Positions 35,848 through 43,804 of a DNA stretch of 64,000 nt are shown one piece after another. How positions within the stretch are numbered: the first letter of the stretch is position 1; every line of letters starts with the position of its first letter. Source of the DNA: Pararheinheimera marina (GTDB lineage Bacteria; Pseudomonadota; Gammaproteobacteria; Enterobacterales; Alteromonadaceae); assembly GCF_042654345.1 (NCBI RefSeq), contig NZ_JBHSGB010000006.1, positions 1 through 64,000 on the forward strand, read 5' to 3'. The position numbers and the translations under genes are program-made. The notes under the pieces were generated by a model. That model searched no databases. It was not told the DNA's origin and was given only the letters and a program-made list of their open reading frames with translations.

Positions 35848-36905
35848 TGCTAAGCAGCCCCACTCAGACCGATTTTGAACTGGCTGGCAGCCGGATCAAA
35901 GCCGGCAGCCGTGCTGTGGTCGATATCCCTTTTGGCAAACTCTACACCCACACCGAGTTGAATATAGGCGCCCATGTGCTGCATGGTAAGCGGCCTGGTC
36001 CGGTGCTGCTGGTCACCGCCGCTTTGCATGGCGACGAAATTAATGGCGTGGAGATTTGCCGCCGTTTGCTGAAAATTCCCAAACTGAACCAGCTCAAAGG
36101 CACGCTGATTGTGGTGCCTATTGTGAACACCTATGGTTTTGTCCAGCAAAGCCGCTATTTGCCCGACCGGCGCGATTTAAACCGCAGCTTCCCCGGCAGT
36201 GAAAAAGGCTCGTTAGGCAGCCGCATGGCCTGGCAATTTACCGAACATATTTTAAAGAAATGCCAGTTTGTGATTGACCTGCACACCGGCGCCATTCACC
36301 GCAGCAACCTGCCGCAGGTGCGCGCCAGTGCCAAAGATAAAATGGCGCTGCAAATGGCCGAAGTCTTTAACGCCCCTATTATCGTTAAAGCCGCCAGCCG
36401 CGATGGCACCATGCGTGGCACCGCCAACAGTCTGGGCATTCCTATTGTGCTGTACGAAGCCGGCGAGGCGCTGCGTTTTGATGAACAGTCCATCAATATT
36501 GGCGTGCGTGGCATTCTCAATGTAATGCAGCATTTGGGTATGCTGGCTGGCCGTAAAACCGCGCCACGCACTCAGTCGTTATTTACCAAAAAAAGCAGCT
36601 GGGTACGTGCCGAACATGACGGCATTGCCCGCTACTACGTCACGCTGGGCCAGGCGGTGCAACAAGGCGATGTGCTGGCGCATATTTACAGCCCCTACTC
36701 CGACTTTGAAGTGGCCGTCACCGCCAGCTTCAGCGGCATTGTGATAGGCCGCAATAACCTGCCGTTGGTCAATGAAGGCGAAGCCCTGTTTCATATTGCC
36801 GAAGTGAGCGAACTGGACGAAGCGGAAAAAACCCTGGACGCCATCGTCGACGAAGTAGACGCCGCAATGCCGCCTGTTCTGGGAACTGAAATTAGTTTGG
36901 TTTAA
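35847..36905 (+). CDS. Succinylglutamate desuccinylase/aspartoacylase family protein
   Basis: 352-residue zinc carboxypeptidase-fold amidohydrolase. The zinc motif TAALHGDEINGVE, the third ligand region VIDLHTGAIHR, RDLNRSFPG, and a glutamate in LYEAGEALRFD are visible, followed by a C-terminal beta-rich, lipoyl-like domain (HDGIARYYVTLGQAVQQGDVL). The rimK overlap implies joint function, perhaps trimming or turnover of glutamylated products (inference). The TAA stop lies inside the GTTTAAC core of the attC-like site, so the cassette insertion left this gene intact. Confidence 0.9.
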   Translation: MLSSPTQTDFELAGSRIKAGSRAVVDIPFGKLYTHTELNIGAHVLHGKRPGPVLLVTAALHGDEINGVEICRRLLKIPKLNQLKGTLIVVPIVNTYGFVQQSRYLPDRRDLNRSFPGSEKGSLGSRMAWQFTEHILKKCQFVIDLHTGAIHRSNLPQVRASAKDKMALQMAEVFNAPIIVKAASRDGTMRGTANSLGIPIVLYEAGEALRFDEQSINIGVRGILNVMQHLGMLAGRKTAPRTQSLFTKKSSWVRAEHDGIARYYVTLGQAVQQGDVLAHIYSPYSDFEVAVTASFSGIVIGRNNLPLVNEGEALFHIAEVSELDEAEKTLDAIVDEVDAAMPPVLGTEISLV

Positions 36906-36971
36906 CGTCCGCGTTTGCGGCTCGTATGGAGCGCAGCGAAAGAGCAATCCGGCAATATGCGGTTGTTAGGC
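36900..36971 (-). other. attC-like recombination site 1 (3' end of the SIR2 cassette)
   Basis: Read on the minus strand the site starts with GCCTAAC (fits RYYYAAC) and ends with GTTAAAC (fits GTTRRRY), 72 bases in all. Inside, CCGC-ATA-TTGC faces GCAA-AC-GCGG, so the arms pair with one unpaired extra base, as in integron attC hairpins. The middle holds TCGCTGCGCTC, also found in site 2. The stop codon of the SIR2-like gene is the TAA of GCCTAAC, a usual arrangement for cassettes. The other end overlaps the stop of the aspartoacylase-like gene. Confidence 0.8.
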
Positions 36972-38174
36972 GTATCTTGACTGGTTAAAAATAAACTCGA
37001 CTGCATCCACAGAAAAACCATCTGTATAGACCTCTGCCTTTTCATAATCAATAAATCGATATCTTTCGAGCAATTCATCTTTACCTTCTTTGTCCGTCCT
37101 AAAGTCAACAAGCTTTACATGATTTTTATAGAAATCTAAAAGTGGTTGATCCCAGGCCACTTCTTGGAAATTAGATATCATTCTATAGAGGCATATTCGA
37201 AGATAATCATCGTGTAAAGGCAGAGAGAACCCGATAATTGATATACCCAGGTTCATGCCTCCCGCACGCCCCGAGCCCCACCAAAAATCCAAAAACGGGT
37301 TTGCATAGACAATTTTCATATGAGATGGCGAGAGAATCATAGGTATCGCAGGCGGATCGTAATTTCCGTAAAAAAGATCTATGTTCTTTAATCTGTAGAT
37401 ATTTAGTAGCGGATCATCTTCATTTCGTGGCCCATCAACTAACGGATATTGGCCATATTTATCATTATTATTAAAAATTGGATCGTTAGGCCGCCCATCT
37501 ACATCTTGTTTTTTAAAAGCTTCTAAGCCATGAAGATAGGACTTGTTACTGAACCAATCCAACGACCCATGCAGCTTCAAGATCGTAACTTCATCTCGGG
37601 AATCATCAACGGTATTAAAACCATCACCAATCTTTCCATAACGCTGCGGGAACAGCCTGTAAGGCTTGCCAACATATTCAAGAGCTCGCTCAAGAACAAC
37701 GTCGTAATTTAGCGTTATAACAATGTCTTTTACCGACAGCTTCTCAGCAAATTCATAATACTCTTGCGGCAATGAATCCTTGCTCGGTGTCCTTTCATGA
37801 ATTATCTGCCCAATATACCTTTTTACAAATAGCTGCGCAGCATTGCCATGTTCACTTAAGGTATCACTACCCTCTAGCCCGAGAAAATGCTCAATGTCGA
37901 GAAACGACATAAACTCTTCTAGATCTATAGTATCAATAGTTAGCTCAATACCATCGCTTCTTCTTCTGTAATCTATATAGTCCTGAACCGCCCAATGAAA
38001 ACGATTGTCTTTTCCGTATGATCGTTCTACTCGCCTGACAACTTCGGGGTATAACTCTGCAGCGGTAGGAAGCCCCGCAGGAACTGAAAAGCCAGCCCCA
38101 AGCACAAAAATGCGAAATCCGGGATGTTCTTTACTCAACACTGCACCCTCTTTTATTTCTTTAATATCAGCCAA
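36966..38174 (-). CDS. SIR2-like domain protein, predicted NAD-binding/NADase (cassette gene 1)
   Basis: Stand-alone SIR2-like protein of about 402 residues. IFVLGAGFSVPAGLPTA is the nucleotide loop, ITLNYDVVLERAL the TxNYD-type motif, LKLHGSLDWF the LHGSxxW catalytic-histidine motif and IIGFSLPLHDD the late motif. Proteins with this set (ThsA, Dsr and SIR2-linked prokaryotic Argonautes) deplete NAD during phage infection; that role here is inferred. The frame begins with TTG at 38174. An ATG at 38223 opens MDRIGKKLKGK and would join this frame if the six-T run at 38189-38194 lost one base, so a frameshift or read error is possible. Codons are AT-rich compared with neighbours. It lies between two attC-like sites. 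Confidence 0.85.
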   Translation of the reverse strand: MADIKEIKEGAVLSKEHPGFRIFVLGAGFSVPAGLPTAAELYPEVVRRVERSYGKDNRFHWAVQDYIDYRRRSDGIELTIDTIDLEEFMSFLDIEHFLGLEGSDTLSEHGNAAQLFVKRYIGQIIHERTPSKDSLPQEYYEFAEKLSVKDIVITLNYDVVLERALEYVGKPYRLFPQRYGKIGDGFNTVDDSRDEVTILKLHGSLDWFSNKSYLHGLEAFKKQDVDGRPNDPIFNNNDKYGQYPLVDGPRNEDDPLLNIYRLKNIDLFYGNYDPPAIPMILSPSHMKIVYANPFLDFWWGSGRAGGMNLGISIIGFSLPLHDDYLRICLYRMISNFQEVAWDQPLLDFYKNHVKLVDFRTDKEGKDELLERYRFIDYEKAEVYTDGFSVDAVEFIFNQSRYA

Positions 38175-38234
38175 AGCACGTTTGAGCGTTTTTTCCCTTC
38201 AACTTTTTTCCAATTCTATCCATGACTTATTAAG

Positions 38235-38303
38235 GCTTAACTCCTAGCTCACAAAAAATGCGAGCGCAGCGAGTATTTTTTCCGGTGGAGCTACTTGTTA
38301 GCT
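38235..38303 (-). other. attC-like recombination site 2
   Basis: Minus-strand reading starts AGCTAAC (one deviation from RYYYAAC) and ends GTTAAGC (fits GTTRRRY), 69 bases. TAGCTCCAC faces GTG-AGCTA, leaving one extrahelical C, and AAAAAAT faces ATTTTTT around the shared centre TCGCTGCGCTC. The upstream gene runs three codons into the site and stops at TAG. The recombination point between G and TTAAGC would set the start of the SIR2 cassette at about 38240. Confidence 0.78.
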
Positions 38304-38869
38304 CTTTTTGGAATTCGCTCATTTTCAGGAACCTCCGCATTCAACTTCTTTAGCGCCGAAAGAGTAACTGAGTGTAAATTTGTCTTAGTGGGCTTCCTTC
38401 CCTTTACTGCATTCCAGGCCACCGAGCCAGGGCCATTAAATATTTCTGTGTATGTACCGTTAGAATGAACTTTAATACCGATATAGTAATGAGGTATGTG
38501 GTCTACTGGAAATGTAAGGGAACTCTTCATTGTTGTTTTTATTTGAACTCTTCGACCATCAGATGTTTCACCATCATGATGCTTTTCAAGGCCTTCATAT
38601 AGTTCCAAGTCGTAGTCTTCTTCGACCAGAATTTCACCAAGGTCACCAACAAGCCTTCCATCAAGTGTGAACTTTTTCTTTGGGTAAGACTTGTGTAGTT
38701 CCTCTACAATCTGGAGCATGTTTTTCACTGCTTGATGGATTTCCACTCGATATCCTTCTATAGAGCTAACATTTGTATCACGCGCATGCGCGTTTGGCTT
38801 CTTAGACCAGTGCGCAGCAATGGTTAACAATTTCCTAAATTCAATCATTTCCCAAGATTTGTCCAGCAT
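38291..38869 (-). CDS. DUF6998-like, possible PD-(D/E)XK-fold protein (cassette gene 2)
   Basis: 192 residues (frame open to a TTG at 38929; a later ATG at 38848 is also possible). Key region: FTLDGRLVGDLGEILVEEDYD, then HHDGETSDGRRVQIKTTMKS, then IFNGPGSVAW. The order E, D, QxK resembles the PD-(D/E)XK nuclease core, and the pattern recalls DUF6998. I am moderately sure of the domain and not sure of activity. It is AT-rich and ends within an attC-like site, so it is read as a second integron cassette. No start has a good ribosome site. Confidence 0.7.
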   Translation of the reverse strand: MLDKSWEMIEFRKLLTIAAHWSKKPNAHARDTNVSSIEGYRVEIHQAVKNMLQIVEELHKSYPKKKFTLDGRLVGDLGEILVEEDYDLELYEGLEKHHDGETSDGRRVQIKTTMKSSLTFPVDHIPHYYIGIKVHSNGTYTEIFNGPGSVAWNAVKGRKPTKTNLHSVTLSALKKLNAEVPENERIPKRANK

Positions 38870-38958
38870 TTGTTTACAGCATCTCCCATCTGCCGGTGTT
38901 TTAGCTCTGCTTGCCTGTTCACCAGTCAAGTTCTGTATTCATAGCAAGCGCGTGCAAA

Positions 38959-38970
38959 GGTGAGCTCACC
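38959..38970. promoter_or_regulatory. 12-bp palindrome, possible activator site
   Basis: GGTGAGCTCACC is a perfect palindrome about 65 bases upstream of the start predicted from the sigma-54 promoter. Such a place suits an activator, but no regulator is identified and 12-base palindromes are not rare. Confidence 0.35.
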
Positions 38971-39003
38971 CAAGATAGAGCCAGCACTCCCCCCAAATTG
39001 CTG

Positions 39004-39020
39004 TTGGCACAGGCTTTGCT
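39004..39020 (+). promoter_or_regulatory. Sigma-54 promoter of the ATP-grasp/alpha-E operon
   Basis: TTGGCACA, four bases, then TTGCT matches the consensus YTGGCACG-N4-TTGCW at all but one position. The invariant GG (39006-39007) and GC (39018-39019) are exactly 10 bases apart. It lies 69 bases before the ATG of the ATP-grasp gene, on the same strand. Sigma-54 control implies an enhancer-binding activator and links the operon to a nutrient or envelope signal. Confidence 0.78.
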
Positions 39021-39088
39021 CTTTACCCTGATAGAACAACAGCAGCGCAGGGGTTGCACCTTTGCCGCTTCAGGGAACAGGAGAGCCT

Positions 39089-40540
39089 ATGAGTCAGTCC
39101 GCCTTTCAGGGTTACCAGAGCACACCGGGGTGTTTTGATGAGCTGGTCGACAACAGCGGCCAGGCTCGCCCTCCGGCGGGTGGCATCAGCCGTTTTATTA
39201 ACCGCCATGGACCAGACGAGCTTTGCCAAAGACAAGAGCTTTTAAATCAAACGATTAGCTCTATGGGCGTGTGTTTTACTTTGTATTCAGAAGGCCAGAA
39301 TATCGACCGGGCCTGGCCGCTGGATGTGGTGCCCCGCACTATTCCTTACACCGAATGGCGCCAGGCCAGCGCCGGCCTGATGCAGCGTTTACAGGCGCTA
39401 AACCTGTTTATTGACGACCTGTACCATGAGCAAAAAATCCTCAAAGACGGCATCCTGCCGGCTGATTTAGTGCTGGAGTCACGCAATTACCTTGCACCAT
39501 GCCGGGGCATTTCGCCCCGTTATGGCGTCTGGGCGCATATTTGTGGCACTGATCTGGTTCGCGACGGCGATGGCCGTTTTCTGGTACTGGAAGATAACCT
39601 GAGGGTGCCGTCCGGCGTGTCCTATATGCTGGAAAACCGCACTGTGATGAAACGGGTGTTTCCCGAGCTGTTTGCCGACTCCTTTATTTACCCGGTCGAC
39701 GACTACCCGCACCAGCTCTGGCGCATGTTGGCCTCACTATCGCCGCGTCAGGGCGAAACACCCAACATAGTCGTACTGACACCAGGGGTGTTTAATTCCG
39801 CTTACTTTGAGCACAGCTACCTGGCCCAGCAGATGGGCGTGGCGCTGGTGGAAAATACCGACTTGCTGGTGCAGGACGACACCGTCTATATGAAGACCTT
39901 GCGTGGCCTGCAGCAAGTGGACGTGATTTACCGCCGGGTGGACGATGTGTTTATTGACCCTGAAGTGTTCAGGCCAGATTCGGTGCTTGGCGTGCCGGGC
40001 CTGATCCGGGCCTGGGCCAAAGGCCAGGTGGCTATTGCCAATGCGCCGGGCTCCGGTGTGGCTGACGACAAGGTGATTTACGCTTATGTGCCGCAGATCA
40101 TTGAGTATTACCTTGGCGAAAAACCCAAAATAGACAATGTGCCCACCTACCTCTGCCTGGATGAAAAGCAGCGCCAGTACGTGCTGGCCAATCTGGATAA
40201 GCTGGTGGTGAAACCGGCCAATGAGTCCGGCGGTTACGGCATTCTGATTGGCCCCCGCGCCACAGAGCAGGAACGCCAGCAAATGGCGGAGCAAATTAAG
40301 GCCAACCCGCGCAATTTTATTGCCCAGCCAACCCTGGCCTTGTCGACAGCGCCCACGCTATGCGACGGCGTACTGGAGCCGCGGCACCTGGACTTACGGC
40401 CTTTTATTTTGCAAGGCGCTGAGCTTTACTGCACCACAGGCGGATTAAGCCGGGTAGCATTAAAACGCGGCTCTTTAGTCGTTAACTCATCGCAAGGTGG
40501 CGGCAGTAAAGACACCTGGATCATCAATGACGAGGTTTAA
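39089..40540 (+). CDS. Circularly permuted ATP-grasp protein
   Basis: 483-residue protein of the CP_ATPgrasp (DUF404/DUF407) family. RYGVWAHICGTDLVRDGDGRF-type lead, LVLEDNLRVPSGVSYML (metal-binding acidic/Asn pair), KLVVKPANESGGYGILIGP (ATP lysine and Gly loop) and the closing EPRHLDLRPFILQG are intact. These enzymes are predicted to form amide or peptide bonds and are encoded with alpha-E and transglutaminase proteins. AGGAGA lies 5 bases before the ATG. It is the first gene of a four-gene operon. Confidence 0.93.
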   Translation: MSQSAFQGYQSTPGCFDELVDNSGQARPPAGGISRFINRHGPDELCQRQELLNQTISSMGVCFTLYSEGQNIDRAWPLDVVPRTIPYTEWRQASAGLMQRLQALNLFIDDLYHEQKILKDGILPADLVLESRNYLAPCRGISPRYGVWAHICGTDLVRDGDGRFLVLEDNLRVPSGVSYMLENRTVMKRVFPELFADSFIYPVDDYPHQLWRMLASLSPRQGETPNIVVLTPGVFNSAYFEHSYLAQQMGVALVENTDLLVQDDTVYMKTLRGLQQVDVIYRRVDDVFIDPEVFRPDSVLGVPGLIRAWAKGQVAIANAPGSGVADDKVIYAYVPQIIEYYLGEKPKIDNVPTYLCLDEKQRQYVLANLDKLVVKPANESGGYGILIGPRATEQERQQMAEQIKANPRNFIAQPTLALSTAPTLCDGVLEPRHLDLRPFILQGAELYCTTGGLSRVALKRGSLVVNSSQGGGSKDTWIINDEV

Positions 40541-40543
40541 CCC

Positions 40544-41506
40544 ATGTTACTGAAATCACTGGATCACGTATTTTGGTTAGGCCGCTATCTGGAGCGGCTG
40601 GACGACACGGCCAGGCTTATTAATGCCACCAGTCAGCTGCTGATTGACAGCCACAAGGACAGCCAGGTCAGCTGGCCTTTACTGATTGACGTGTTGGGTG
40701 AAGACAGCCAGCAGCTGCTGGCCGCCGCAGCGCGCGATGAAGGCCTGACCACAGAGCAGCAGGTGATGCAGCTGCTGTTAACCCGGGCCGAAAGCCCGCT
40801 GTCGCTGCGATCAGTGTCGACCGCGCTGAAAACCAATGCCCGCACCATCCGGCCTTTGCTACCACGCGATATGTGGGAGGAGCTGAACGCACTGGATTTA
40901 TTTATCCAGGCCGAATGCGCCAGCCTGCCAAGCCGCCAGCAACGTTACCGGCTGATGAGCGAAATTACCCGCCGTTGTCAGATGGTCGTTGGTGTGCTGG
41001 ACGGCACTATGCTGCGCTCAGACGCCTTCGACGCCTTTAACCTTGGACGTCATCTGGAGCGGGCAGACATGACCACCCGCATTATGGACGTGATGGTGCT
41101 GCAACAGCTGCAGCCCACCGACATTAAACGGCCGCGCTTTCGCTGGCTGTCGGTGCTGAACGCGCTCGGCGGTGTTGAATCCTACCAGTACTACCAGGCG
41201 CAGCACGGCGGCGACGCCGATGCGGTTGACTATTTATTGGGTTATGCCGATTTCCCCCGCTCCATTCGCTATTGCCTGAACCGGGTGGCCGCGTCTGCCA
41301 AAGCCATGCCGCACAGCAGTGCCATTTTGCAGCAAGTCTGGCTGCTGCAGGACCTGATCCAAACCGAACAATTGGGCGAATTATCCACGGCGCAACTGCA
41401 CCAGTTGATTGACCACATACAGTCAGGGCTGATTTTACTGCATCAGGTGATCCTGGCTGCAGGCTCGCTGGAGCACGCACATAATCTGGACCAACTGACC
41501 GCATGA
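40544..41506 (+). CDS. Alpha-E domain protein (DUF403)
   Basis: 320-residue all-helical protein. MLLKSLDHVFWLGRYLERLDDTARLI opens with the conserved WLGRYxER signature, and FNLGRHLERADMTTRIMDVM repeats the pattern in the middle. Alpha-E proteins always accompany CP-ATP-grasp enzymes and may bind or present their substrate. It lies 3 bases after the ATP-grasp gene and overlaps the next by ATGA. Confidence 0.93.
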   Translation: MLLKSLDHVFWLGRYLERLDDTARLINATSQLLIDSHKDSQVSWPLLIDVLGEDSQQLLAAAARDEGLTTEQQVMQLLLTRAESPLSLRSVSTALKTNARTIRPLLPRDMWEELNALDLFIQAECASLPSRQQRYRLMSEITRRCQMVVGVLDGTMLRSDAFDAFNLGRHLERADMTTRIMDVMVLQQLQPTDIKRPRFRWLSVLNALGGVESYQYYQAQHGGDADAVDYLLGYADFPRSIRYCLNRVAASAKAMPHSSAILQQVWLLQDLIQTEQLGELSTAQLHQLIDHIQSGLILLHQVILAAGSLEHAHNLDQLTA

Positions 41507-43797
41507 CGGCAGTTCCGGACCCGCTTGAACTCTGGTGGGCGTCCTGCTCTGCGGCCGAACAGGCGCAGCTGCAGCAGGAGCTCAACCGTCAGTTGCAGGA
41601 CTTAAACCCGGCAGCAGCCCAACCGCATTTGCTTGCTGTGCAGCCACTGCTGCTCGGAGCTGATGAATGGCGGCCACTCAGCCGGGCACTGCTGCAGCGG
41701 CATCGGCTGTACAACCTGATCCTGGCCGACCTGTACGGCGAACAACAGTTGCTGCAACAAGGCCTGTTGCCAGCAGCAGAACTGCTGAGCAGCCCTTTGT
41801 ATCAACTGCCCTGCCACCGGCTGATGTCTGAACACCACCACTGGCTGACCTTGTTTGCTATGCAGGTCAGCCGGATGAATGATGGCCGTTTTTTTGTCCG
41901 GCAGCATCTGGCGTGCCCGGCCGGGCTTGGACTGGTGGTGCAGCACCGGCTGGCGATGAATCAGCTGCCATTACCGGCCAGCAAACTGCCGGAGCGGCTG
42001 CATCTGGCGCAATTTTTCCGTGATTTAAAACAACTGCTGCGCGGCACTGATGAAGCCAGCGACCAAAGTGGCGTGCTGAGCACAGGCAAAGGGACTCAGA
42101 ATTATGCAGAACTGAATTTTTTAGCCGGTTACCTGGATTTGCCCTTGCTGCAAAGCGCCGATCTGATGTTTAAAGACGGTACTTTGCACCTGAAAACAGT
42201 CGCAGGCTTAAAACCTGTGGCGTCTTTGCTCTGCGCTCTGCCCGACGCGGAAACCGACGCGCTGGAGCTTAATAACACGGGTCTGGGGGCAGCCGGCCTG
42301 GTGCAAAGCATCCGCCAGGGCCAGCTCACACTGATCAATCCACCAGGAGCCGGGTTGGTTCAGCACCCTTTGCTGCAGTTGTTTTTAGCCGAGCTTTGTC
42401 CGGTTTTACTGGGGGAACCCTTGTTGCTGCCGTCGCTGCCCAGCTATTGGGGCGGTCAACACGACTTGCTGCCTTATCTAACCCCGCAGAGCGAGCTTTA
42501 TCAAATCAGTACCGATCAAAGGCTGCACTGGGAGGCCCTCACCACAGAACAACAACAGCACTGGTATCAGCAGGTACAGCGGAACGGCAAAGATTTTGTG
42601 GTGCAACAGCTGTCTGTTGGCCCAGGCGGCGGTCTGCCGCCGATCCGCTTGCAGCTTTTTAGTCTGCAGCAACAGGACCAGCTGACTTTTTTGCCCGGTG
42701 CTCTGGCACAACAACAGCTCGAGGCTACAACAGGCCCAGCCAGCTTGCAGTTCCGTGACGTTTGGTTTGAAGGCCAGTCGGCGGATCAGCAAAGTCTGTG
42801 GCGCTCCAGCCAGCAACAGCTGCGGCTAAACCGCAATTCTGGCGTATTGCCAAGCCGCATTGCCGACCATTTATTCTGGTTAGGCCGCTACAACGAACGG
42901 CTGAATCTGATGAGCCGAGTGCTGCGCCAGTTGGTGCAAATGGCCACTCTGGAGCAGCGCTTACGGCCGGCTGACAGTGAGCTGTTACTGCAATTCTGTT
43001 TGTTTGCGAATGGTGCGGGCGGCGCGGAATATGCTCCCGGTCTGCCGGCCGGACTGGATTGGCTATGCGACCCAGCCCGGCAAGGCAGTCTGCCACAAAG
43101 CTTAAATTCACTGCTTTTTAATGCAAAGTCAGTGCAGGAGTACTTTAGTGAAGACAGCTGGTATGTGCTGGAACAACTGCAGAGCCAGACCTGGCCGCAG
43201 CAGCTCAGCAGCCAGCCAGCCCTGCTGATCCGCCAGCTGGACCAGCTGCTCCTGCTGCAAACCGCGATTTATGGCATGAATAACGAAACCATGACCCGCA
43301 CGCCGGGCCTGAATTTCCTGCAGGCAGGCCAGCAGCTGGAGCGGGCCTTACAAATGAGTCATTTACTGCAACTTTGTTTTACTCAGCCAACCAGTATCAG
43401 CGCCAGCCAGCAAGAGGCCTTACTGCGCCTGACCGATACCCAAATGACGTACCGGCGGCGTTACGGCTCAGAGTTACATCCACTGGCGGTGCTGGATTTA
43501 CTGCTGCTCGATGACAGCACCCCCCGTTCGGTCAGTTACCCTCTCTGTCAGTTGGACGGGCTATTGGCGTTATTGCCGGATAACGACGGCCTGCCCCAGC
43601 TCACATCGGCCTTGCAGCAGCTCAGACTGCGGCTGACCACAGACGCCAGCCTGCTGCTGCAGCCTGATCTGACCGCCAGTGCAGAACTGCAGTTCTTGCT
43701 GAATCAACTGCAACTTGGCCTGCGGGAACTGTCTGAACAACTCACCCGTGGCTACTTCAGCCATGCCGAGCCCAGCTGGCGCTGGCAGCGATTTTGA
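41503..43797 (+). CDS. CP-ATP-grasp/alpha-E fusion, apparently inactive ATP-grasp
   Basis: 764 residues. The N-terminal part (about 1-440) aligns with the CP-ATP-grasp protein encoded two genes earlier; the C-terminal part (from IADHLFWLGRYNERLNLMSRVL) is an alpha-E domain. Where the active paralogue has LEDNLRVPSGVSY, this one has VRQHLACPAGLGL; where it has VVKPANESGGYG, this one has VVQQLSVGPGGG. The metal-binding and ATP lysine positions are thus lost. It is Gln- and Leu-rich. Probably a regulatory or scaffolding partner (inference). Confidence 0.88.
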   Translation: MTAVPDPLELWWASCSAAEQAQLQQELNRQLQDLNPAAAQPHLLAVQPLLLGADEWRPLSRALLQRHRLYNLILADLYGEQQLLQQGLLPAAELLSSPLYQLPCHRLMSEHHHWLTLFAMQVSRMNDGRFFVRQHLACPAGLGLVVQHRLAMNQLPLPASKLPERLHLAQFFRDLKQLLRGTDEASDQSGVLSTGKGTQNYAELNFLAGYLDLPLLQSADLMFKDGTLHLKTVAGLKPVASLLCALPDAETDALELNNTGLGAAGLVQSIRQGQLTLINPPGAGLVQHPLLQLFLAELCPVLLGEPLLLPSLPSYWGGQHDLLPYLTPQSELYQISTDQRLHWEALTTEQQQHWYQQVQRNGKDFVVQQLSVGPGGGLPPIRLQLFSLQQQDQLTFLPGALAQQQLEATTGPASLQFRDVWFEGQSADQQSLWRSSQQQLRLNRNSGVLPSRIADHLFWLGRYNERLNLMSRVLRQLVQMATLEQRLRPADSELLLQFCLFANGAGGAEYAPGLPAGLDWLCDPARQGSLPQSLNSLLFNAKSVQEYFSEDSWYVLEQLQSQTWPQQLSSQPALLIRQLDQLLLLQTAIYGMNNETMTRTPGLNFLQAGQQLERALQMSHLLQLCFTQPTSISASQQEALLRLTDTQMTYRRRYGSELHPLAVLDLLLLDDSTPRSVSYPLCQLDGLLALLPDNDGLPQLTSALQQLRLRLTTDASLLLQPDLTASAELQFLLNQLQLGLRELSEQLTRGYFSHAEPSWRWQRF

Positions 43798-43804
43798 GGC
43801 CCTG

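Noticed and set aside
38290..39060. A further attC or an attI site to the right of the second cassette gene
   Set aside because: No GTTRRRY/RYYYAAC pair with facing arms was found; the right boundary of the cassette region stays unresolved, and it must lie before the sigma-54 promoter at 39004.
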